A DNA stretch of 5,714 bases from Bacteroidales bacterium (GTDB lineage Bacteria > Bacteroidota > Bacteroidia > Bacteroidales > JAOZMU01), in contig JAOZMU010000257.1 of NCBI GenBank assembly GCA_029934165.1, forward strand, positions 1-5,714, written 5' to 3'. Made by a program: the position numbers and the translations under genes. A model generated the notes under the pieces. It ran no database searches and was not told the DNA's origin. It saw only the letters and a program-made list of their open reading frames with translations. Positions within the stretch are counted from its first letter, which is position 1. The number at the start of each line of letters is the position of its first letter. Below, piece by piece: positions 1 through 5,714 of the stretch.

Positions 1-60
1 ATTTAGTTTTAGTTAGGAATTTTAATGGTTTACTTTATTAAATTCATTTTACTAATAAAT

Positions 61-99
61 CCCTGTCATAACAATTTTTCCAAATTAATTATGGCAAGG
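61..99. terminator. Candidate bidirectional terminator hairpin downstream of gene A
   Basis: CCCTGTCATAA (61-71) pairs with TTATGGCAAGG (89-99), with one mismatch and one wobble on either strand. An inner stem, AATTT (73-77) with AAATT (82-86), closes a 4-nt TTCC loop. T-rich DNA follows on the plus strand (ATTTTCTT) and, less strongly, on the minus strand (ATTTATTAG). It sits about 70 bp past the gene A stop, where the unit should end. The tract is not a clean T-run, so confidence is limited. The rest of 1-170 shows no gene or other structure. Confidence 0.4.
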
Positions 100-157
100 A
101 TTTTCTTGATAAAATGAAAAAAATAACTTAACCAATAAATTTTGTAACATTAATATT

Positions 158-169
158 ATCAGGCGTAAG
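158..169 (+). repeat. Left copy of a 12-bp inverted repeat (ATCAGGCGTAAG)
   Basis: ATCAGGCGTAAG is the exact reverse complement of CTTACGCCTGAT at 5702-5713. On the minus strand it begins 2 nt after the TAG stop of gene A. Identity ends sharply at both edges of the 12 bp. Confidence 0.5.
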
Positions 170-170
170 G

Positions 171-2735
171 CTATTTTTTGTTTTCCAAACTGTTTATTCG
201 TTCCAAATATGTTTCGACTTCTTTTTGCTTTTCATCGAGTTTTTCTTTTAGCTTTTCTTGCTGACGTTCAGCCTTTTTCAGGATTTTCTCGATAGTACGC
301 TTTTGACTTTCTTTTTCGTCTTTTTGCCGATTCATTTCGCTTTCTAATGAAGCTTCTTGTTGTCGCATTTTTGTAATATCATGCGCAATTTTCAGTACTT
401 TGTATGGTTTACCGTCATTATCAAAAATTGGTGTGTAAGTCTCATCCATCCAGAGTTCTTCGGTGTTGACGGAATAAAGGTTTACTTGTGTTATTGTTTT
501 TCCGGCTTTCAAATCAAACCAAAATTGTTTGTATTCAACTGAGGATGAGTCTGCCATGGTTTCCATGTTGTCGCTATGTTTTGTGCCCACAAGATTGTCT
601 GATGTTATTCCGAACATCTTGGCAACGTAATCGTTAGCATACAAAATATTGCCTTCAAAATCATACTCAATTAAATACGTAGTGTTGTTTAGTGCATCAA
701 GAATTGCTTTAGAGACAAGCTCCTTTTCTGCAACCTCTTTTATTTTCTCCTCATTCTCTTCGATAAGTGTCTGGATTTCACCTTCTTGGTCTTCGGTTCT
801 GCGTGCCATTTCTTCTTGAGTCGCTTGTAGTTCTTCCATGTTTTTCCGTAGTTCTTCTTCCTGAGCTGTCATCTCTTCGGCTTGTTCTTGCGACTGTGTC
901 AAGAGTTGAGCTGTTTTCAGGTTTATTTTTACGCTGGAAATTGTCGAGGCAATGCTCTCGCCAATTTTTTCGGTAAATTCAATCTGATAATCATGAATGT
1001 GATTGTAAGATGCTATTTCTATTACACCAAAAATATCTTCGTTAAGTTTTAGTGGTACTATCAATAAGCTACGCGGATTTGAGTCGCCAAGACCAGAAGT
1101 TATTGCGACATGCTCGTTTGGTATGTCAATCAGATAGATAGACTTGCGCTCGTAGGCACAACGTCCGATAAGACCTTCGTTGAATTCTATTTTTTTATCG
1201 GCAAATCGCTTACGCTGATATGCGTATGCTGCCGACATTTCAAAATAATGTAAATCGTCATCTTCGTCGTTTAAAATAAATATTGCACCTTGAACAGCGT
1301 CCAAATAATTGACAAGATTACTAATAATATTGTATGATAATCTTTCCATGTTATTGTTGTCTTGACGCAAAATGCCTCCGAATTTTGCAATTCCTTGGGT
1401 TGCCCAATTGACTTGTTTGTCAAGCTCTTTTCTTTTCTTCTCTTCTTCGCGAGCGTTTTGCAGGCTGCCACGCATATCTAAAAGAGATTGTCCGAGAACG
1501 TCTTGTTTGCTTAGTGGTTCAAAATCGGCATTTAGGTTGCCTTTGCCAATGCTTTTTGCAAAGCCGGCAGTGCGTATAAGTCCATCAATCAAGGTGTTAA
1601 CCGAATGTCTGATTTCTCCAATTTCATCTTTTGAAGATACTTTCATTTTTTGCGATTCTTTGACTTGTCCTTTTGCAAGATTTTTCAAGATGCTGGTTGT
1701 AAGCTGAAGTGGTTTTGTTATGTAACGTGTTACTAACCACGTAACTATGGATAAAATCAATAGTCCAAAAAGTCCTACGAGTATTGCTTCAAAGAAATTT
1801 TTATTGACCTCTGCCGTTACAATCTTTACTGGAATTACAATTCCGATAGACCAAGGGGTTTCCGTATGCCCGATGGTAACAGATGCGAATGATATATAGG
1901 ATTCGTTACCGTTTTCGTCTTCAATAAAATATGAAAAATTGCGTCCGTTTTGAATATTTTCTAAAACGTTGTTTTCAAAACGTCCTGGAAAATCGACGGC
2001 ATCAAGTGTTTTATTTATGTATTTTTTATTTGGATGGGCAATAAATGCGCCGTTGTTAGCAATGAAAAATGCGTAACTTTCTTCAAATGGTTTTATTTCA
2101 TCTGTTATTCGTTGGAAACGCTCTAATCCTATGTCCATTCCCGATAATCCTATAAAAGTTCCATCGTCAACTATTGGGGCACAGACACTTGCCATTAAAA
2201 TATTGTCTTCTTTTCGTTTTGTATATGAATAGAAATATGGTGCTGTCAGTGTTTCTTTTCCTGTTTGTTTTATAGAATAATATGTACTGGCTTGGTTGTC
2301 TTGATTTACATCAGTAGTGTCCTCGGTGGCAACAACTTGGTCGTAGAACTTATGGACTTCGCAACGTGCACGACCATGGTTTTTTTGCCAATCGGGGTGA
2401 AACGTTTTTAGCTCAAAGCTTGTCCAGACTGCCAAATAGCCTGGGTTTTGAATAAAAATATTTTTCAAAATATCGCGATAAATTGGGCGACGCATCTCGT
2501 GCGGAATATTTTTGTATCCTAAAATCGAATACGCAATTGTGCGAGCGATGTCCATATCAACATTCAAATCTGCTTTTACAATGTTTGCATACTCACGTGC
2601 ATGAGAATCAGCAACTTCTAAAGCATTATCAAGAGCTTTGTTCTTGAAAAGCACACTCACGTATCCGATAGCAGACACGAAAATAATAATTGATGTCGAA
2701 AGAATGAGTAGTAAGACTTTGACCTTTAGTTTCAT
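171..2735 (-). CDS. dCache-HAMP-GAF-PAS transmembrane sensor without an output domain (gene A)
   Basis: Predicted inner-membrane sensor of 854 aa. Domain order: transmembrane helix at about 8-30; periplasmic double-Cache (dCache) domain at about 35-305, recognisable from the YY..K..GK....PYF stretch (152-168), the APIVDDGTFIG/GMDIG strands (186-203) and the ETPWSIGIVIP end (292-302); second membrane helix 314-336; HAMP 337-389 with Pro342 and the DEIGEI motif (370-375); a second HAMP-like unit at about 390-428; GAF at about 455-605 with GLIGRCA and GLGDSNP; Q/E-rich coiled coil 606-675; PAS 676-788, ending in the usual DIT; and a highly charged coiled coil 789-852. No kinase H, N or G boxes, GGDEF, EAL, phosphatase or chemoreceptor hairpin is present, so its output must be indirect. 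The ATG start is fixed by an AAGGAGG 8 nt upstream and by the basic MKLKVK leading into the first membrane helix. It lies 16 bp downstream of gene B and is probably cotranscribed with it. The stop is TAG. The ligand is unknown. The architecture is secure; the function is inferred. Confidence 0.93.
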   Translation of the reverse strand: MKLKVKVLLLILSTSIIIFVSAIGYVSVLFKNKALDNALEVADSHAREYANIVKADLNVDMDIARTIAYSILGYKNIPHEMRRPIYRDILKNIFIQNPGYLAVWTSFELKTFHPDWQKNHGRARCEVHKFYDQVVATEDTTDVNQDNQASTYYSIKQTGKETLTAPYFYSYTKRKEDNILMASVCAPIVDDGTFIGLSGMDIGLERFQRITDEIKPFEESYAFFIANNGAFIAHPNKKYINKTLDAVDFPGRFENNVLENIQNGRNFSYFIEDENGNESYISFASVTIGHTETPWSIGIVIPVKIVTAEVNKNFFEAILVGLFGLLILSIVTWLVTRYITKPLQLTTSILKNLAKGQVKESQKMKVSSKDEIGEIRHSVNTLIDGLIRTAGFAKSIGKGNLNADFEPLSKQDVLGQSLLDMRGSLQNAREEEKKRKELDKQVNWATQGIAKFGGILRQDNNNMERLSYNIISNLVNYLDAVQGAIFILNDEDDDLHYFEMSAAYAYQRKRFADKKIEFNEGLIGRCAYERKSIYLIDIPNEHVAITSGLGDSNPRSLLIVPLKLNEDIFGVIEIASYNHIHDYQIEFTEKIGESIASTISSVKINLKTAQLLTQSQEQAEEMTAQEEELRKNMEELQATQEEMARRTEDQEGEIQTLIEENEEKIKEVAEKELVSKAILDALNNTTYLIEYDFEGNILYANDYVAKMFGITSDNLVGTKHSDNMETMADSSSVEYKQFWFDLKAGKTITQVNLYSVNTEELWMDETYTPIFDNDGKPYKVLKIAHDITKMRQQEASLESEMNRQKDEKESQKRTIEKILKKAERQQEKLKEKLDEKQKEVETYLERINSLENKK

Positions 2736-2743
2736 CTTTTAAT

Positions 2744-2750
2744 CCTCCTT
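2744..2750 (-). promoter_or_regulatory. Strong Shine-Dalgarno (AAGGAGG) for gene A
   Basis: In the 16-bp gap after the gene B stop, the minus strand reads AAGGAGG, then 8 nt (ATTAAAAG), then ATG. This is close to the full anti-Shine-Dalgarno complement at ideal spacing, and it settles the start of gene A. It contrasts with gene B, whose leader is A-rich with no such motif, and with the weak use of Shine-Dalgarno sites usual in Bacteroidota. It suggests that gene A is translated by independent initiation from a shared mRNA. Confidence 0.85.
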
Positions 2751-2751
2751 G

Positions 2752-5340
2752 TTAATTGTTATTTATTTGATTATTTCCTGCTTTTTTATATTCTTCCAAT
2801 TCTGAAAGAAGCTGTTTGTTTTCAGTTTCGACTTTTGCAATCAACTCGTCGAAAACTGTCTTCATAGCAGTTTCGCGTTGTTTTCGTTCGTTAATTTCTC
2901 TTCGCATACGCTGATTCAAATCATCTGTTTTATGGGCAAACATAGTCATTTCGTGTTTTTGACGTTCAATTATTTCGGTTTTTTCGTGTACTTCGTTACT
3001 CAATTTTTGTTGAGTTGTGATGTCGTTTGCAATGAATATTATCCGATAAACTTTATTGTCCGTATTTTTTAGTGGTGTCAATGTTGCATCGAAAACGCGT
3101 AAATCTCCGGCACGTGTTCGCAAATATATTTCTCCCGAAAACTCAATGCCCTCCAATATCCGCTTCCATTCAACACTAAATTCATATTCTTTATTTTCGT
3201 CGGCAAATAAGCTAAAAAATGTCTTATTTTGAATTTCGCCTTGCGAGTAACTAATCACTTTTTTAAAATTGTCGTTCAGTTTACAAAACGAGCCGTCGGT
3301 TTTTAGTTCGGCTTTTATCGTAGAGTTTTCGGTGGCACGATATGAGCCTAACAAATCGTGGCTTTGCAGTTTTCTTTTGTTGATGTCGATAGCCAAAAAC
3401 AATACCTTAGAAACAGAGCCGTCTCTATTCCTAACAACGGAGTAAGTTACAAATAACCAGATACTTCCGTTTTTTGTTTTGTAGCGAACTTCGCGCTCAA
3501 AGTGTCGTCCGCCTTTCGAGAGTCTGTCCCATATAACAGAAAACTCTTGTTTATCTTGTTCGTATAAAAACATAGAAACATGACGACCTTCTGCTTCTCT
3601 TGAGCTGTATTCGGTTGCTTCGTAAAATTTTGTGTTTGCATACATTAAAAGCCCGTTTATACTAAAGTCGGCACGTATAACTGTGTGATTTACAGCCTCT
3701 AAGAAGCCAATCGCCTCTAGTTCTCTTCGTTCTGATTCTTCTTGGGTGGCTTTCAAACTTTCGAGATGCTCTCTCATTTTATGCTCTTGCTCGGCAGTGG
3801 AAATGGCTTGTTCTTGAGATTGTCGCAGCAATGTTTCGGTGCGCATATTAGACCTGACGCTGCTTATTGTCGATGCAAACGATTCGCCGATTTTCTCGAC
3901 AAATTCGATGTGATATTTATCAAATTTTTTGTACGAACCAATCTCAATAACACCAAATATTTGGTTGTTGAGTTTCATTGGTACAATCAAAATACAATTC
4001 GGATTTGAATCGCCAAGCCCAGATTTTATCTTGAAATGGTTGTCTGGTATGTCGGTCAAGTAAATTGTTTGTTTTTCTTGTGCGCAACGACCAACCAATC
4101 CATCGCCAACCTCTATTTGCTTAGAAATAAGTTTTTTACGATGATAGGCATAAGCTGCCATCAAGTCAAAAGTTTTGCCGTCACTATTTTCGCTATTGTC
4201 GATAAAAAGTGCGCCCTGAATAGCACCAATGTACTGAATCAAATCGCTAAGTATTCTGATATACAAATGGTTCATGTCATCGGAGTTGGTACGCAAAAGC
4301 TCGCTGAATTTTGCGTAGCCACTTGTAGCCCAATTTCTTCCCTTTTCTGCCTTTTTTTGCTTTTTATATTCTTGCAAAATTGTTGCAATGTTATTTCGCA
4401 TCAAGTTCAAGGCATTTCCCATTGCTCCAAGTCCATGATTTACATTTACTTGTGTCTCAAAAGAGCCGTCTCCAATTTCTTTTACAAATTGACGGATATT
4501 TGTAAAATAACGCCTTAAAACATTTGTCTGACACCCAATTTGTCCAACTTCGTCAGTTCCCTCTGGCACAGCTTCTTCGGGAATGTCTCCATAACCCATA
4601 ACTCCAATATTGTACTCTACATCTCGCAATATGATGCTAACGCGATTAATCGTATAGAAATAGGCAAAAAAGGCAATCAAAATAGCAATGGCACTAAAGG
4701 CAAGCATAAACACGGTGGTGTTTTTATTAGTTAGTTTGTATTGAGCAACAATTTTTTGCGTGTTTTCGATACTCAACGCCTTTAAACCGTCCGATGCTTC
4801 TATCAAATTATCAACTGTAATAGTCAGTTGATTTCTGAAAATACTTTCGGCGATAGAATCTTTTTCTTCTGCCGAGAGGTTTAGAATCGTATTATTCTGC
4901 CGGTAAAAAACATCGTAATACTTGCTAATAGAATTATAATGTTCTATCTCATCGTTAGTTATCTGATTTTTTCGTAGCACAGATAAATATTTAACTATTG
5001 CCTTTTCATCGTTCAGAATACGTTGCTCCGAGTGGTATTTTGGTCCCATCTCATTGGCGATAATGTGGTTTTTGTCTTCATCTAATATTTCGAAAACCCG
5101 CTGATTTATAGATGAAAGAAGAGATAGATTGGTAATATACTGATTGCCAATAAGATTGGTCGAATGTTCCATCTCATTAATGACCAATTTCCCTTTATAA
5201 ATTAATATTGTAATAATGAACAATAGAAGGATGAATAATGACGATAGTTTTGTTCGTATAGATATTTTGAATTGATATTTTTTTCTGACCTCCATGGTTG
5301 TTTCTGTCATTTGTTTGTCGTCCGCTACAATGATAATCAT
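2752..5340 (-). CDS. 4-helix-bundle-HAMP-GAF-PAS-PAS transmembrane sensor without an output domain (gene B)
   Basis: Predicted inner-membrane sensor of 862 aa. Domain order: cytoplasmic tail; membrane helix at about 31-50; all-helical ectodomain at about 55-205 that resembles the four-helix bundle of chemoreceptors (4HB_MCP type; CHASE3 is the alternative); membrane helix 208-230; HAMP 231-283, keeping DEVGQI (263-268) but lacking the usual helix-1 proline; a second HAMP-like unit 284-325; GAF at about 350-497 with GLVGRCA and GLGDSNP; coiled coil 498-545; PAS1 545-655; PAS2 at about 665-776; and a C-terminal coiled coil 777-855. No catalytic, DNA-binding or chemoreceptor signalling domain follows. 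Residues 336-512 align without gaps to 443-619 of gene A at about 58% identity. The first ATG is used because an A-rich leader (AAAAAAACGAAAAA) precedes it. Met11 (codon 5308-5310) and Met16 (codon 5293-5295) are real alternatives, and Met16 would give a more ordinary 15-residue basic tail. No start has a Shine-Dalgarno. The stop is TAA. Its role is inferred as first gene of a two-gene sensory unit. Confidence 0.92.
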   Translation of the reverse strand: MIIIVADDKQMTETTMEVRKKYQFKISIRTKLSSLFILLLFIITILIYKGKLVINEMEHSTNLIGNQYITNLSLLSSINQRVFEILDEDKNHIIANEMGPKYHSEQRILNDEKAIVKYLSVLRKNQITNDEIEHYNSISKYYDVFYRQNNTILNLSAEEKDSIAESIFRNQLTITVDNLIEASDGLKALSIENTQKIVAQYKLTNKNTTVFMLAFSAIAILIAFFAYFYTINRVSIILRDVEYNIGVMGYGDIPEEAVPEGTDEVGQIGCQTNVLRRYFTNIRQFVKEIGDGSFETQVNVNHGLGAMGNALNLMRNNIATILQEYKKQKKAEKGRNWATSGYAKFSELLRTNSDDMNHLYIRILSDLIQYIGAIQGALFIDNSENSDGKTFDLMAAYAYHRKKLISKQIEVGDGLVGRCAQEKQTIYLTDIPDNHFKIKSGLGDSNPNCILIVPMKLNNQIFGVIEIGSYKKFDKYHIEFVEKIGESFASTISSVRSNMRTETLLRQSQEQAISTAEQEHKMREHLESLKATQEESERRELEAIGFLEAVNHTVIRADFSINGLLMYANTKFYEATEYSSREAEGRHVSMFLYEQDKQEFSVIWDRLSKGGRHFEREVRYKTKNGSIWLFVTYSVVRNRDGSVSKVLFLAIDINKRKLQSHDLLGSYRATENSTIKAELKTDGSFCKLNDNFKKVISYSQGEIQNKTFFSLFADENKEYEFSVEWKRILEGIEFSGEIYLRTRAGDLRVFDATLTPLKNTDNKVYRIIFIANDITTQQKLSNEVHEKTEIIERQKHEMTMFAHKTDDLNQRMRREINERKQRETAMKTVFDELIAKVETENKQLLSELEEYKKAGNNQINNN

Positions 5341-5399
5341 TTTTTCGTTTTTTTGTAGCGAATATTATAATTAATTATGCGCTAAATTCAATATTTTTT

Positions 5400-5532
5400 G
5401 AAAAAGTCGGAAGAGTTTTCTTACAGTCGTTAATTATTTGAATATTAGGCAAAACACAATTCACGTTAGTTTATTTAAAATTCTGCTAATCAATAAATTA
5501 GTTTATTTCTTAATAGTTTTTCCGACTTTTTC
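5400..5532. repeat. 13-bp perfect inverted repeat pair (5400-5412 / 5520-5532)
   Basis: GAAAAAGTCGGAA at 5400-5412 and TTCCGACTTTTTC at 5520-5532 are exact reverse complements, with 107 bp between them. They carry one of the few GC-containing words in an AT-rich leader. They may be paired regulator sites, a long-range RNA stem in the gene B leader, or remnants of an inserted repeat. No coding sequence lies between them. Confidence 0.5.
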
Positions 5533-5611
5533 GGCACAATAGTACCTGAAGTTTTTGGTTTCGTTTTATGTTGATTATCAATATTTTGTAAAATATTTTT
5601 CGGAAATTATT

Positions 5612-5625
5612 ATTGTTTAAACAAT
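5612..5625. repeat. Perfect 14-bp palindrome ATTGTTTAAACAAT
   Basis: The sequence ATTGTTTAAACAAT equals its own reverse complement with no spacer. It joins the 25-bp dyad at 5626-5650 without a gap, giving 39 bp of continuous two-fold symmetry about 270 bp upstream of the gene B start. This shape suits a dimeric regulator's operator, but no regulator is encoded in the window. Confidence 0.55.
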
Positions 5626-5650
5626 GTAATTATGTTACAAACATAATTAC
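5626..5650. repeat. Perfect dyad: 11-bp arms around a 3-bp centre
   Basis: The arm GTAATTATGTT (5626-5636) and the arm AACATAATTAC (5640-5650) are exact reverse complements separated by ACA. No T-tract follows on either strand, so it does not look like an intrinsic terminator. An operator for a dimeric regulator, or an RNA hairpin near the 5' end of the transcript, is more plausible. It directly abuts the palindrome at 5612-5625. Confidence 0.6.
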
Positions 5651-5673
5651 CAAAATATCGTTAAGTAATGGAA

Positions 5674-5698
5674 AATTAATAATTAATAATTAATAATT
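5674..5698. repeat. Heptamer tandem repeat AATTAAT x 3.5
   Basis: Three full copies of AATTAAT (5674-5680, 5681-5687, 5688-5694) are followed by AATT. This is a short pure-AT tandem array next to the right-hand copy of the 12-bp inverted repeat. Slippage could vary its copy number. It could also be one arm of a longer repeat cut off by the window edge. Confidence 0.6.
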
Positions 5699-5701
5699 TT
5701 G

Positions 5702-5713
5702 CTTACGCCTGAT
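5702..5713 (-). repeat. Right copy of the 12-bp inverted repeat (CTTACGCCTGAT on +)
   Basis: This is the exact reverse complement of 158-169, next to the AATTAAT tandem repeat and one base from the window edge, so any further extension cannot be seen. The word is GC-containing and stands out from the surrounding almost pure AT. Confidence 0.5.
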
Positions 5714-5714
5714 T

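Larger units (their letters stand above)
5341..5714 (-). promoter_or_regulatory. AT-rich leader/promoter region upstream of gene B
   Basis: This is 374 bp with no supportable gene on either strand. It must hold the promoter of the gene B-gene A unit unless transcription enters from beyond the window. I find no clean Bacteroidota-type promoter (TTTG plus TAnnTTTG). The only recognisable hexamer is TATAAT on the minus strand (5364-5369), 24 bp before the ATG. It overlaps a perfect 12-bp palindrome ATAATTAATTAT (5367-5378) flanked by TAGCG/CGCTA arms (5356-5360 and 5380-5384). In DNA this AT-rich such a hexamer is weak evidence. The region also holds several stronger dyads and a heptamer repeat, listed separately. 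Confidence 0.4.

Noticed and set aside
1..60. End of a neighbouring plus-strand gene
   Set aside because: Stops occur early in all three plus frames, and there is too little sequence to recognise any protein end.
711..920. Chemoreceptor-like methylation sites in the Q/E-rich linker of A
   Set aside because: EE/QQ pairs occur, but the flanking small-residue pattern of methylation sites is not met on both sides, and no chemoreceptor signalling hairpin exists in the protein.
357..4734. Plus-strand open frames of 60-160 codons inside the two genes, the longest at 4036-4518
   Set aside because: They are antisense to the well-supported minus-strand domains. Their translations are low-complexity or Phe/Cys/Leu-rich with no recognisable domain, so they are shadows.
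5522..5534. Small hairpin CCGA-CTTTT-TCGG as a terminator
   Set aside because: A 4-bp stem is too short, and no T-tract follows in a useful position.
141..5641. Second inverted pair TTTGTAACAT (141-150) / ATGTTACAAA (5632-5641) as part of extended terminal repeats
   Set aside because: Its order relative to the 12-bp repeat is not mirrored at the two ends, so the two pairs cannot form one longer terminal repeat. A 10-bp AT-rich match is plausible by chance.
158..5713. Calling the whole unit a transposon from the 12-bp inverted repeat
   Set aside because: There is no transposase, integrase or other mobility gene inside, the repeat is short, and the right flank needed to see a target duplication is outside the window.

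Overview
The window looks like a piece of a low-GC Bacteroidota chromosome. Three things point that way: AT-rich intergenic DNA, an A-rich leader without a Shine-Dalgarno before the first gene, and a GAF/PAS sensor architecture whose Q/E-rich coiled-coil linker (QEEELRKNMEELQATQEE) I know mainly from Bacteroidota signalling proteins. This placement is inferred from family resemblance, not from a marker gene.

Layout, in the direction of transcription (minus strand): a 374-bp AT-rich leader (5341-5714) full of dyad symmetry; gene B (2752-5340, 862 aa), a membrane sensor with a helical-bundle ectodomain, HAMP, GAF and two PAS domains; a 16-bp gap holding a near-perfect Shine-Dalgarno; gene A (171-2735, 854 aa), a membrane sensor with a double-Cache ectodomain, HAMP, GAF and one PAS domain; then a 170-bp trailer with a candidate bidirectional terminator hairpin (61-99). 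No RNA genes, CRISPR array, transposase or complete plus-strand gene is visible.

The two genes are almost certainly one transcription unit and are distant paralogues in their cytoplasmic part. A 177-residue block (the GAF domain plus its entry and exit helices) aligns without a gap at about 58% identity by hand count. The extracellular sensing domains are unrelated in type. Both proteins end in long charged coiled coils. Neither carries a histidine kinase, GGDEF/EAL, phosphatase, DNA-binding or chemoreceptor signalling domain. The pair therefore looks like two output-less transmembrane sensors with different inputs and a shared cytoplasmic core, which would have to signal through each other or through a partner protein encoded elsewhere. 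That is the most interesting feature of the window. Secondary observations are a perfect 12-bp inverted repeat that brackets the two-gene unit, and two strong dyad structures in the leader.
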